In this document: in pieces, positions 52,439 to 60,907 of the stretch | Layout: each line of letters begins with the position of its first letter | How positions within the stretch are numbered: the stretch's first letter is position 1 | NCBI GenBank assembly: GCA_963801475.1 | Contig: CAWDEX010000001.1 | Span: forward strand, 744,001 to 808,000 | Direction: 5' to 3' | Length of the DNA: 64,000 nucleotides | Origin: DAOMFB01 sp963801475 | GTDB lineage: Bacteria; Acidobacteriota; Thermoanaerobaculia; UBA5066 | The notes under the pieces: model-generated | Databases searched by the model: none | Seen by the model: the letters and a program-made list of their open reading frames with translations, nothing else | What the model was told of the DNA's origin: nothing | Program-made: the position numbers and the translations under genes

Positions 52439-53407
52439 ATGCATTCTCCCCGGGCGTCCGGGAATCTTCTCCTGGCCTTCGTCGTCCTCACGGTCTGGCC
52501 GGCCTCGGCGCGGAGCCAGGCGACCGGGGACGAGCGGCAAGTACTGCGAGCCCCCTTCCCGCGGAATACCCGGCGGGAATTCACGGTGACGCTCCCGGGC
52601 GGCGTTCCGCTGGTCCTGGTGAGGATCCCGGCGGGAACGTTTCTGATGGGCGCCCCGGAGACGGACGACTGGGCGACATCGTGGGAGAAGCCGCAGCACG
52701 AGGTGACCCTCACGTCCGACTACCTGATGGGGAAGTACCTCGTGACCCAGGGGCAATGGAAGGCCCTGATGGGGACGAACCCCAGCTACCACGACTATTG
52801 CGGGGACGACTGTCCCGTGGACCGGGTTTCCTGGAACGACATAGCGGCCGGCGGCGGGTTTCTGGAGAAGCTGAGCGCGCATCTGGCGGAAACGGCGCAG
52901 GCGGGCGCGGGGAAGATCCGGCTGCCGACGGAGGCGGAGTGGGAGCGGGCGGCGCGGGGCGGGACGCAGACCCGGTTCCCGTTCGGAGATGCGAGCGGGT
53001 GCGACTGGAACTGCCTCCCTTGCCCGGAGGCGGAGCCGTACGTCTGGTGGTGCGCGAACTCGGAGGAATCGACGCGGCCCGTGGGAACGTCCCGGCCCAA
53101 CCCGTACGGGCTCTTCGACATACACGGGAACCTCTGGGAGCTTCTTCAGGACTGGTACGGGGAGTACTCGGCGGAGGCCCGGACGGATCCGTCGGGCCCG
53201 CCGGAGGGGGAGTACCGGGTGATCCGCGGCGGCGCCTGGAAACATCCGCTCGGGAGCACGCGTCCGAGCAGCCGTTACGGCAAGACGCTCGTCTTCCGTC
53301 ACAACTACGTCGGCTTCCGGGTGGCGGCGGATCTCTTCGCGGTCATTCCCCGCTTCACGCCGGAGCCCGAGGCGGCCCGTTCGGGAGAGGAGTCGCCGCG
53401 GCGGTGA
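52439..53407 (+). CDS. SUMF1/FGE-like domain protein, secreted
   Basis: Protein of 322 residues. A signal peptide (about 1-27) is followed by a formylglycine-generating-enzyme-type fold: FVRIPAG-like LVLVRIPAGTFLMGAP, KYLVTQGQWKALMG, the DRVSWNDI motif, RLPTEAEWERAARGG, YGLFDIHGNLWELLQDW and YVGFRVAAD. The paired active-site cysteines of genuine FGE are absent from the C-terminal segment (VFRHNYVGFRVA), so formylglycine formation is unlikely; binding or lectin-like roles occur in this superfamily. ATG preceded by GGGAGG. No sulfatase gene adjacent. Confidence 0.85.
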   Translation: MHSPRASGNLLLAFVVLTVWPASARSQATGDERQVLRAPFPRNTRREFTVTLPGGVPLVLVRIPAGTFLMGAPETDDWATSWEKPQHEVTLTSDYLMGKYLVTQGQWKALMGTNPSYHDYCGDDCPVDRVSWNDIAAGGGFLEKLSAHLAETAQAGAGKIRLPTEAEWERAARGGTQTRFPFGDASGCDWNCLPCPEAEPYVWWCANSEESTRPVGTSRPNPYGLFDIHGNLWELLQDWYGEYSAEARTDPSGPPEGEYRVIRGGAWKHPLGSTRPSSRYGKTLVFRHNYVGFRVAADLFAVIPRFTPEPEAARSGEESPRR

Positions 53408-53441
53408 GGGGCCGGACTCTGGCGGCTCGCTCTGCTCCCAT

Positions 53442-53470
53442 TTGACGCCCCCCGCTCGCGCCGCTACCGT
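53442..53470 (+). promoter_or_regulatory. sigma70-like promoter TTGACG-17-TACCGT
   Basis: TTGACG at 53442-53447 and TACCGT at 53465-53470 with an exact 17-base spacer, upstream of the topoisomerase gene. It predicts a leader of about 35 bases. Confidence 0.5.
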
Positions 53471-53511
53471 CGGTCCGGCGGCGGCGCCGTCCGGAGCGCC
53501 GCGGAGACACG

Positions 53512-55827
53512 ATGGCACGACGTAAATCGGCGGCTGCCCCGGGCGGCCAGTCCGCCCTGCCGTTCGACGCGGAAACCACGCTTCCCGCCGAGGTGCGGCG
53601 GCGGTACCTGAACTACGCCCTGTCGGTCATCACGTCGCGGGCGCTGCCCGACGTGCGGGACGGTCTGAAGCCGGTGCAGCGTCGGATTCTCTTCTCGATG
53701 TTCGCGAACCTCCACCTGACGCCCGACGCGAAGTTCAAGAAGTGCGCGACGGTCGTCGGCGACGTGATCGGCAAGTACCACCCGCACGGCGACGTGGCGA
53801 TCTACGACGCGCTCGTCCGGATGGCCCAGCCCTTCACGCTCCGCGCGCCGCTCGTGGACGGGCACGGAAACTTCGGCTCGCTCGACGGCGACGCGGCGGC
53901 GGCCTACCGCTACACGGAGGCGCGGCTCCGCCCGCTCGCCCTCGAGCTGCTCACCGAGATCCGGAAGCAGACGGTCGACTGGCGACCGAACTTCGACGGC
54001 GTTCACTCCGAGCCGGTCGTCCTCCCGGCCCGCTTCCCGAACCTCCTCGTGAACGGCGCCACGGGGATCGCCGTCGGCATGGCGACGTCCATTCCTCCGC
54101 ACAACCCCGTCGAGGTCCTGAACGCCGCCATCGCGACCATCGACGATCCCGACGCCGACCCGCTGAAGGAGATCAAGGGACCCGACTTCCCGACGGGCGG
54201 GGTCCTCCTCGGGAGCAAGCGCGAGATCCGGGCGATCTACGAGAGCGGGCAGGGGACGCTGAAGCTCCGGGGGGACTATGCCGTCGAGGAGGGGCCGCGG
54301 GGCGTGAAGACGATCGTCGTCACGTCGATCCCTTACGGCCAGGAGAAGGCGAACCTCGTCGCGCGGATCGCGGACGTCATCATCGAGCGGAAGCTCGCGG
54401 CCCTCGTCGACGTGCGAGACGAGTCGACCGACGACGTCCGGATCGTCCTGGAGATCAAGCGCGACGCGGACCCGGCGCTCGTCATGACCTATCTCTACCG
54501 GCACACCCCCCTCGAGACGACCGTGCCGGTGAACCTGACCTGCCTCGTCCCGACGGCGAACCCCGAGGTGACCGAGCCGCAGCGGCTGCCGCTCCGCGCG
54601 ATCCTCCGCCACTTCCTCGACTTCCGGTTCGAGACGGTCCGGCGGCGCTTCGAGTTCGAACTGGAGGAGCTGCGCCGCCGGATCCACCTCCTCGAGGGGT
54701 TCCTGATCATCTACGACGCCCTCGACGAGGCGATCCGGATCATCCGGAAGTCGGACGGCAAGGCCGACGCCGCGACGAAGCTGATGAAGCGCTTCGGCCT
54801 CGACGCGGAGCAGGCCGACGCCGTCCTCGAGACGAAGCTCTACAAGCTCGCCCGGCTCGAGATCGACGCGATCCGGCAGGAGCTGGCAGAGAAGAAGGCC
54901 GAGGCCGCGCGGATCGAGGCGATCCTGAAGTCGAAGGCGAAGCTGTGGGGCGTCGTCCAGCGGGAGCTAGTGGAGCTGCGCGGCCTTATGGAAAAAGAGA
55001 GAAGAAGAACCCAGGTGACGGCCTCGGCCGACGAGCCGGTCTACGACGCCGAGGCGTTCATCCAGCACGAGGAGACCTTCGGGATCGTCAGCGTGGACGG
55101 CTGGGTGAAGCGCCAGCGGGAGCTGAAGGACCCGGCGTCGACGCGCCTCCGCGAGGGGGACGCCGTCCTGGCCGTCCTCCAGGGCTCCACGAAGGAGCTC
55201 GGCGTCCTCTTCTCGAACCGGGGCGCGGCCTACGTTCTCCGGCTGAACGACGTCCCGCCGTCCACGGGCTACGGCGAGCCCGTCCAGAAGCTCTTCAGAT
55301 TCGGCGACGGGGAGCGCGTCGTGGCGGCGCTCTCGCTCGACCCCCGGATCACGCCGGAGAAGAACGTCGTCGCCCTCGTCGCGACCCGGAAGGGGTTCGT
55401 CTTCCGCTTTTCGCTCGACCCGCTGCGCGAGCCGACGACGCGTGCCGGCCGGCGCTACGGGAAGCCTTCGGCCGACGACGAGATCGTCTTCGTCGGGGTC
55501 TGCGGGAAGAAGGACGTCGTGGCGATGGCCTCCGAGCAGGGGAGGGCGATCCTCTTCCCGGCCGACGAGGTTCCGGTCCTCGCCGGCCCCGGGAAAGGGG
55601 TCATCGGGCTGAAGCTCGCGGCCGACGACCGGGTCGTCGGCGCGGCGCTCTTCGGCCCGGACGAGGCGCGGGCGACGCTGACGGTCGTCAACTCGAAGGG
55701 GACGGAGCACACCATCACGAAGCGGTACGACGTCGTCGGACGGGGCGGCCGGGGGTTCCACCTCATCAAGCGCGACCGGCTCGTGCGGGCGGTCCCGCCC
55801 GGGATCGCCCTGGTCGACTTCGGATGA
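53512..55827 (+). CDS. type IIA topoisomerase subunit A (ParC/GyrA-like)
   Basis: DNA-cleaving subunit of topoisomerase IV or gyrase; 771 residues. LPDVRDGLKPVQRRILFSM starts the breakage-reunion domain; the catalytic tyrosine is Y134 in AAAYRYTEARL. The quinolone-determining helix reads HPHGDVAIYDALVRMAQ, so the usual serine is V95 and the acidic partner is D99. The C-terminal beta-pinwheel at about 520-770 has no canonical QRRGGKG GyrA box, but ends with a GRGGRG stretch. The missing box and moderate length favour ParC. The B subunit gene is not in view. It has its own promoter. Confidence 0.88.
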   Translation: MARRKSAAAPGGQSALPFDAETTLPAEVRRRYLNYALSVITSRALPDVRDGLKPVQRRILFSMFANLHLTPDAKFKKCATVVGDVIGKYHPHGDVAIYDALVRMAQPFTLRAPLVDGHGNFGSLDGDAAAAYRYTEARLRPLALELLTEIRKQTVDWRPNFDGVHSEPVVLPARFPNLLVNGATGIAVGMATSIPPHNPVEVLNAAIATIDDPDADPLKEIKGPDFPTGGVLLGSKREIRAIYESGQGTLKLRGDYAVEEGPRGVKTIVVTSIPYGQEKANLVARIADVIIERKLAALVDVRDESTDDVRIVLEIKRDADPALVMTYLYRHTPLETTVPVNLTCLVPTANPEVTEPQRLPLRAILRHFLDFRFETVRRRFEFELEELRRRIHLLEGFLIIYDALDEAIRIIRKSDGKADAATKLMKRFGLDAEQADAVLETKLYKLARLEIDAIRQELAEKKAEAARIEAILKSKAKLWGVVQRELVELRGLMEKERRRTQVTASADEPVYDAEAFIQHEETFGIVSVDGWVKRQRELKDPASTRLREGDAVLAVLQGSTKELGVLFSNRGAAYVLRLNDVPPSTGYGEPVQKLFRFGDGERVVAALSLDPRITPEKNVVALVATRKGFVFRFSLDPLREPTTRAGRRYGKPSADDEIVFVGVCGKKDVVAMASEQGRAILFPADEVPVLAGPGKGVIGLKLAADDRVVGAALFGPDEARATLTVVNSKGTEHTITKRYDVVGRGGRGFHLIKRDRLVRAVPPGIALVDFG

Positions 55828-55845
55828 GACGACGTCTCGGCGCGC

Positions 55846-55851
55846 TAACAT
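55846..55851 (+). promoter_or_regulatory. -10 element TAACAT upstream of the DUF2911 gene
   Basis: TAACAT followed 19 bases later by the ATG, with GGAGG in between; a leadered promoter with a poor -35. Confidence 0.35.
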
Positions 55852-55870
55852 CCGCCTCCGGAGGACGACC

Positions 55871-56728
55871 ATGAGGCTTCCCGCCGCCGCCCCGGCCCTT
55901 GCCCTCGGCTTCGCCGTCACGGCCGCCGCGGCCGTGGAGCTGCCGCGCCCGAGCCCGGGCGCCTCCGTGTCCCAGAAAGTCGGAACGGCGAAGGTCGTCG
56001 TCACGTATCACCGCCCGGCCGTGAAGGGGCGCGCCGTGTGGGGCGGCCTCGTGCCCTACGGAGAGGTCTGGCGCCTCGGTGCCAACGACGCGACGACCCT
56101 CGAGATCTCGGAGGACGGGAAGATCGCCGGGAAGGAGCTGAAGGCCGGGACCTACACCGTCTTCGCCATCCCCACGCGGGAGTCGTGGACGATCGTCGTC
56201 AACGCCGACGCGAAGCAGTGGGGCGCCTACTTCCGCGATCCGAAGAAGGACGTCCTGTCGTTCGACGTCGTGCCGACGGCGGGCCCCCATCAGGAGTGGC
56301 TGGAGTTCCGGCTCGAGCCGGAGTCGCCCCGCGTCCTCCGCGTCGAGCTCGCGTGGGAGAAGCTGCGCGTCGGCTTTCCGCTGGAGTTCGACGTCAACGG
56401 AATCGTCTGGAGAAAGCTCGAGGCCGCCATGGCGGCGGCCGGTCCCGGCGAGTACGTCGACTTCTACCAGGCGGCCCGCTTCGCGCGCGAGACCGGGGAG
56501 CGGAAGTCGCAGGCGATGGGCTGGCTCGACCAGGCGATGAAGCGGGGCAGCAGCTTCTGGATGGACGAGCTGAAGGGCGACCTTCTTGCCGACGACGGCC
56601 GGTACGCCGAGGCGGTCCCGCACCTCGAGAGGGCGATCGAAGCCTCGAAGAAGGCGGGTGCGCCCGACGAGTGGCGCGCCGGCGCCCGCAAGAAGCTCCA
56701 GGGGTGGCAGGAGAAGGCGAAGGGCTGA
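55871..56728 (+). CDS. secreted DUF2911 protein
   Basis: Protein of 285 residues. A signal peptide (about 1-21) precedes the DUF2911 domain at about 25-170 (VVVTYHRPAVKGRAVWGGLV, YGEVWRLGANDATTLE, GTYTVFAIPTRESWTIV), a beta-sandwich of unknown function frequent in Bacteroidota and Acidobacteriota. Residues 185-280 are helical, with TPR-like repeats (WLDQAMKRG, AVPHLERAIEASKKAG). ATG with GGAGG 8 bases upstream. The stop shares one base with the ispH start. Confidence 0.85.
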   Translation: MRLPAAAPALALGFAVTAAAAVELPRPSPGASVSQKVGTAKVVVTYHRPAVKGRAVWGGLVPYGEVWRLGANDATTLEISEDGKIAGKELKAGTYTVFAIPTRESWTIVVNADAKQWGAYFRDPKKDVLSFDVVPTAGPHQEWLEFRLEPESPRVLRVELAWEKLRVGFPLEFDVNGIVWRKLEAAMAAAGPGEYVDFYQAARFARETGERKSQAMGWLDQAMKRGSSFWMDELKGDLLADDGRYAEAVPHLERAIEASKKAGAPDEWRAGARKKLQGWQEKAKG

Positions 56729-57576
56729 TGGAAGTCGTCCTTGCCGAAAAGTACGGGTTCTGCGCCGGCGTCCGCGTGGCCGACAAGCTCGTCCGGATCG
56801 CGGCCGCGAAGGGCCAGAAGGGCGCCATCCTCGGGCAGGTCGTCCACAACGAGAGCGTCGAGGCGGAGATGGCGCGGCTGGGCTTTCCGACCGTCCAGCA
56901 GCTCGCGGAGGCGAAGGCGCACGAGGGGCGAATCGTCTTCTCCGCTCACGGCGTCGCCCCGTCCGTCCGGGCCGAGGCGAAGGGGCTCGGCCTCGCCGCC
57001 ATCGACACGACCTGCAAGTTCGTGACGGACATCCACGTCGAGATCGCCCGGTCGCTCGCCGACGGGTTCTTCATCGCCATCATGGGGCAGCGGACGCACC
57101 GCGAGGTCGTGGGCTACACGAAGGACCTCGACCCCGCCCGCTACGAGGTCTTCTACGACCTGGAGGGCGTGGCGACGTTCGACTGGTCGAAGCATCCGAA
57201 GGTGAAGATCGTCTTCCAGACGACGTTGACGGCCGACTTCTTCGCGCCGCACGTCGAGGAGATCCGCCGCCGCGTCGGCACCGCGCGGGTGGCCGACACG
57301 ATCTGCTACGCCACGAAGGAGAACCAGGACGCCCTCCGGGTTCTCTGCGAGGACCCGACGATCGACGCCATCGTCGTGATCGGCGGCAAGCACAGCAAGA
57401 ACACGAAGGAGCTGGCCCGGATCGCGGAGGCGCACAAGCCGACGTACCTGATCGGGACGGTGGGTGACCTGCCGGTGGAAAAGCTGGCCGAACTACGGAA
57501 GGTAGGGGTGACGGCGGGCGCCTCGACACCGGACTATGACGTGGACGCGGTCGTCGAGAAGCTCCGCGATCTCTGA
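56728..57576 (+). CDS. ispH: 4-hydroxy-3-methylbut-2-enyl diphosphate reductase
   Basis: Iron-sulfur enzyme giving IPP and DMAPP, the last step of the MEP isoprenoid pathway. It has 282 residues. Cluster cysteines are C12 (YGFCAGV), C96 (DTTCKFV) and C193 (ADTICYATKENQ), with FSAHGVAPSVR and GGKHSKNTKEL also conserved. The TGATG junction with the DUF2911 gene implies translational coupling, although the functions look unrelated. Its 3' end overlaps the radical SAM gene by 43 bases on the opposite strand. Confidence 0.94.
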   Translation: MEVVLAEKYGFCAGVRVADKLVRIAAAKGQKGAILGQVVHNESVEAEMARLGFPTVQQLAEAKAHEGRIVFSAHGVAPSVRAEAKGLGLAAIDTTCKFVTDIHVEIARSLADGFFIAIMGQRTHREVVGYTKDLDPARYEVFYDLEGVATFDWSKHPKVKIVFQTTLTADFFAPHVEEIRRRVGTARVADTICYATKENQDALRVLCEDPTIDAIVVIGGKHSKNTKELARIAEAHKPTYLIGTVGDLPVEKLAELRKVGVTAGASTPDYDVDAVVEKLRDL

Positions 57577-58970
57577 GAAAGAGCGGCCGGCATCCCGTCA
57601 GGCGGGGCGTCCTTTGCCTCGCGGATCCTCCGCCCGATCTCGGCGTACGCCGCGTCCTTTTCGAAGCTCCGTGGCTCGTTCTTCGTGAGCCGCTTCAGTC
57701 CGTAAAAGCCGTTCATCGCCGCACACATCAGGAACGCGCCAAGGCGAAGCGAACGCGCCGCCCTCAGGACGCGCCGGGCGGTGTTCGCCGGCGAGAACGC
57801 CTCGCGCCATAGGTCCCGGTGAGCCTCCAGCAGACCGGCCTCGCTCGTTTGCTTCGGCCGGAAGGCGACGTCGTACCCGTTGAAGCTCTCCCAGCCCGCT
57901 TCCGGTCTCAGGCGACCCTCGGCCGCGAGCGCGTCCCGGGCGGGCGTGCCGGGAAACGGTGTCAGGATGCTGAGAAACGGAACGTCGACGCCGACCTCGT
58001 CGAGCCGGGTCGCCATGGCGCGGATCGCGTCGGGCGTGTCGCCGTCGAAGCCCGCGATGAACCCCGCCATCACGCAGATGCCTCGCGCGTGAAGGGCTCC
58101 GACGCTGGCGCGGTATTCCTCGACGCGGTTCTGGCGCTTCTTCGCGTCCCTGAGCGAGGCGTGTCCGAACGACTCCAGGCCGAAGAAGACGCCGATGCAG
58201 CCCGAGGCCTTCATGAGGTCCAGGAGCTCCGCGTCGCGGGCGATGTCGATGCTCGCCTGCGTGAGCCACCAGCGCTTCAAGGGCACCATCTCGCGGAGGA
58301 GGCTCTTCGCGTAGGTCCTCCGGATCGTCAGGTTGTCGTCCCAGAACCAGACGACCTTCCGCTGCCACCAGTGAGGGAACCGGTCGTAGGCCACGTCGCG
58401 GATCACGTCGGCGACGCTCCGCGTCCGGAAGCCGGGGTTGAGCGTCGGCACCGTGCAGAAGGAGCACGCGTACGGACAGCCGCGCGTGGCCTGGACCACG
58501 CGCGGCACGAAGAACCCGCCGCGGAGGAGGTCATAGCGGGGCGTGGGAAGGCCGTCGAGCGCGGGCGGAGGGCCCTCGTAGACGCGCTGCAGCCGGCCGG
58601 CCTCCGCGTCGGCGAGGAGCCGGGGCCAGAGCGCGTCGGCCTCGCCGAGGACCACGGCGTCGAGAAAGCGGAGGGCCTCGTCCGGCGAGAAGGTCACGTG
58701 CGGTCCGCCGCCGACGACGAGCTTGCCGCGCCGCCGGAGCGCCTCCGCGATCCGGTAGGCCTCCGGAGCGAAGCCGCTGAAGAAGGAGAGGGCGACGAGG
58801 TCGGCGTCCGTTTCCAGGTCCACGGGTTCCACCTGCTGGTGGACCACGCGGACCTCGTGCCGGGCGGGCGTCAGGGCGGCGAGGTGCAGGCCCGTGAGCG
58901 GCGGAACGAAGTCCATCTCGTGTCCGCGACGGTACCGGGGGACATACACGACGACGATGTCGATCTTCAC
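57534..58970 (-). CDS. B12-binding-domain radical SAM protein
   Basis: Protein of 478 residues. The N-terminal part (about 1-140) is the cobalamin-binding-like Rossmann domain (VVVYVPRYRRGHEMDF, VGGGPHVTFSPDEAL). The radical SAM cluster is C-P-Y-A-C-S-F-C in TRGCPYACSFCTVPTL, followed by a TIM-barrel region (FWDDNLTIRR, GVFFGLES, GFIAGFDGDTPDAI). Such proteins methylate unreactive carbons or modify lipids such as hopanoids; the substrate here is unknown. GTG start; the leader contains a strong hairpin touching the ribosome-binding region. Proximity to ispH is suggestive of isoprenoid lipid chemistry but only by context. Confidence 0.85.
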   Translation of the reverse strand: MKIDIVVVYVPRYRRGHEMDFVPPLTGLHLAALTPARHEVRVVHQQVEPVDLETDADLVALSFFSGFAPEAYRIAEALRRRGKLVVGGGPHVTFSPDEALRFLDAVVLGEADALWPRLLADAEAGRLQRVYEGPPPALDGLPTPRYDLLRGGFFVPRVVQATRGCPYACSFCTVPTLNPGFRTRSVADVIRDVAYDRFPHWWQRKVVWFWDDNLTIRRTYAKSLLREMVPLKRWWLTQASIDIARDAELLDLMKASGCIGVFFGLESFGHASLRDAKKRQNRVEEYRASVGALHARGICVMAGFIAGFDGDTPDAIRAMATRLDEVGVDVPFLSILTPFPGTPARDALAAEGRLRPEAGWESFNGYDVAFRPKQTSEAGLLEAHRDLWREAFSPANTARRVLRAARSLRLGAFLMCAAMNGFYGLKRLTKNEPRSFEKDAAYAEIGRRIREAKDAPPDGMPAALSQRSRSFSTTASTS

Positions 58971-58977
58971 CGGGGAC

Positions 58978-59022
58978 CTTCTCGCGCCGCGTCTCCCGTG
59001 CGGACTTGCTCCGCGCGAGAAG
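58978..59022 (-). repeat. leader hairpin upstream of the radical SAM gene
   Basis: CTTCTCGCG at 58978-58986 and CGCGAGAAG at 59014-59022 form a 9-bp inverted repeat with 27 bases between, inside which CGGA/TCCG can also pair. In the leftward RNA the 3' arm ends with GAGAAG immediately followed by G, which is the only purine-rich candidate ribosome site before the GTG, so folding could mask it. Confidence 0.4.
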
Positions 59023-59080
59023 TACTCGTTCTTTCAGAGTAATCCCCCATGAGAGCCCGCGTCGTCGTCACCACGCGGGA

Positions 59081-60859
59081 CTACTTCGCGCTCGTGTCGC
59101 CCGGGGACGTCTCCGGGGCCGGAACCGACGCGGCGCGAAGCAGGCGGGGCGCGAAGATGAGCGCGGCTCCGTACGCGGCGAACGTCAGGACCAGCGTCGC
59201 GGGGCGGCCGTGCATCAGATCGAAGAGGACGATCCGGAGGCCGCCGACTCCGAGAAGGGGATAGACGAGAAACCCGACCGGGGCCGCGAAACGCCGCCGC
59301 CGGAGCCAGGCCAGGAGGATGGCGGCCGCGGAGATCGTAATCGTCCGAAGGGCGGATCCTCCCCCGGGGTCGCTGTCGCCGAAGAGCAGCCGTTCGAGCG
59401 TCCCCTCGAAGACCGTGGCGACGTCGAGGACGGCGATCGTGCCGACGACGACGGCGGGAAGGTCCTCGCGCCAGCGGAAGGTCCCCGGCGCGAGGCGCGA
59501 CGCGAGGATCGCGTAGGCGAAGAGTGCGGCCGCGAGGGCGGGGAGGGCGGCGAGAAGCGGAGCCGGCGCCGCCGGCGCCTCGCCGCCGAGGAAAAAGCCC
59601 GCCGCTCCGGGCAGGAGGCCGGCGGCGAGCGAGCTGGCGGCGACGAAGACGGCCGTCTGGACGGCGCGCGTCTTTCGGGGGATCCGGAGGAAGGCCGTGG
59701 CCGCCCCCGCGGCCGCGACGGACCAGAAGGCCGCGCGGAAGGGTTCCGGGACGGCCAGGAACCCTCCGGCGACGACGAGGACGGCGCCGGTGGTCGTCTG
59801 GAGTGCGGACACCTGGCGGGACACGGGCCGAAGCGTGTCGAGCGCGAACAGGAGGACGGCGGCTGCGAGAACGGCGAGGCCGAGCGCGACGGGAGAAACC
59901 CCGATGCGCGGGCCGACGAGGGCCGCAGCCCCGATCCCCGCGACGACGCTGAGGGACGGTTGGACGAAGTCGAAGACCTCCGGGTCGGCCTTCCGGACGA
60001 CGGTTCGCCAGATGGTCAGCGCGAGGGAGAGGACGGGAAGCGACACGAGGAGGGTGACGAGGGGAGCCATGGAAACGGACGCCCAGTTCTCCGGAAGGCC
60101 CCCGGCCCGGCCGGCGATGAAAGCCGCCGTCAGAGCGAGGAAGTCGGCTGCGAGAGCTCCCGGCCACGCCAGGCCCGGCCAGCCTCGAAGGGTCGCCACG
60201 GCGCCCCCCATGACGCCGGCGAAGACGAGGAGCGCGAGGACGGCTTCGAGGGCGAAGTTCGAGACGAGGATCGCGAATCCGGCGCCGACGAGGCCGAGCA
60301 CCGCGACGCCGGCCGCCGCGGAGAGCCGCCGGCGCGCCGCTTCGGCGAGGAGCACGGTGCCCACGGCGCCGAGGACGGCCACGCCCGTCCCGGGGCGGAA
60401 GACGCCGAGGCGAGTCGTCGCCTCCCATGCGAGGGGACAGGCGACGGCGGTCGAGACGGTCGCGTAAGCGGTGGCGAGGTGCGGGTTCCCGGACCCGGCG
60501 GCCCGGTCGGCGAGGACAAGATTGACCGCCGCGTAGAGGAGACCGAGCGCGACGCCCGCCCCGGCGGGGAGGACGTGCGCGTCGGTCAGGGCGCGGAAGA
60601 GATAGGCGCCGCCGAGGAGGACGAGAGCGCGGCCCGCGAGCGCCATGAAGCCCGGGAGTTCGGCCTCGGAGGCCTGCGGCACGAGGGGCGCCAGCGGCGG
60701 GGCCTCGGGGGCGACCGGCAGAGCCGCGACCGGGACGGGTGCCGGCGCCGCGGCCGGAGCGGATCCTCCCTCGAGCGCGGCGACCCGCGCCTCGAGCGAG
60801 CGGAGCGATTCGGCCAGCTCCGTGACCTTCTCGGCCAGCCGGACGGCCGCGTCATCCAT
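59081..60859 (-). CDS. DUF2339-like polytopic membrane protein
   Basis: Protein of 592 residues. Residues 1-30 form a short coiled coil (LAEKVTELAESLRSLEARVAAL), then an Ala/Pro linker, then about 16-18 hydrophobic helices from residue 70 to the end. A coiled coil, linker and many helices is the layout of DUF2339 proteins, whose function is unknown. LLGGAYLFRALTDAHVLP is the family-like first helix region. Downstream of the nrfD-like gene in the same direction with a 48-base gap, so perhaps cotranscribed. Confidence 0.65.
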   Translation of the reverse strand: MDDAAVRLAEKVTELAESLRSLEARVAALEGGSAPAAAPAPVPVAALPVAPEAPPLAPLVPQASEAELPGFMALAGRALVLLGGAYLFRALTDAHVLPAGAGVALGLLYAAVNLVLADRAAGSGNPHLATAYATVSTAVACPLAWEATTRLGVFRPGTGVAVLGAVGTVLLAEAARRRLSAAAGVAVLGLVGAGFAILVSNFALEAVLALLVFAGVMGGAVATLRGWPGLAWPGALAADFLALTAAFIAGRAGGLPENWASVSMAPLVTLLVSLPVLSLALTIWRTVVRKADPEVFDFVQPSLSVVAGIGAAALVGPRIGVSPVALGLAVLAAAVLLFALDTLRPVSRQVSALQTTTGAVLVVAGGFLAVPEPFRAAFWSVAAAGAATAFLRIPRKTRAVQTAVFVAASSLAAGLLPGAAGFFLGGEAPAAPAPLLAALPALAAALFAYAILASRLAPGTFRWREDLPAVVVGTIAVLDVATVFEGTLERLLFGDSDPGGGSALRTITISAAAILLAWLRRRRFAAPVGFLVYPLLGVGGLRIVLFDLMHGRPATLVLTFAAYGAALIFAPRLLRAASVPAPETSPGDTSAK

Positions 60860-60876
60860 TCCCGGGCCTCCCCGGC

Positions 60877-60892
60877 GCGGGGCTTTCCCCGC
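60877..60892 (-). terminator. short GC stem between nrfD-like and DUF2339-like genes
   Basis: GCGGGG, loop CTTT, CCCCGC: a 6-bp stem in the 48-base gap. No U run follows on the minus strand, so it may only attenuate or stabilise the RNA. Confidence 0.25.
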
Positions 60893-60907
60893 TCCGCACC
60901 GGCGGGC

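Noticed and set aside
52439..53407. Assignment as a true formylglycine-generating enzyme
   Set aside because: The cysteine pair required for catalysis is missing, and no sulfatase is adjacent.
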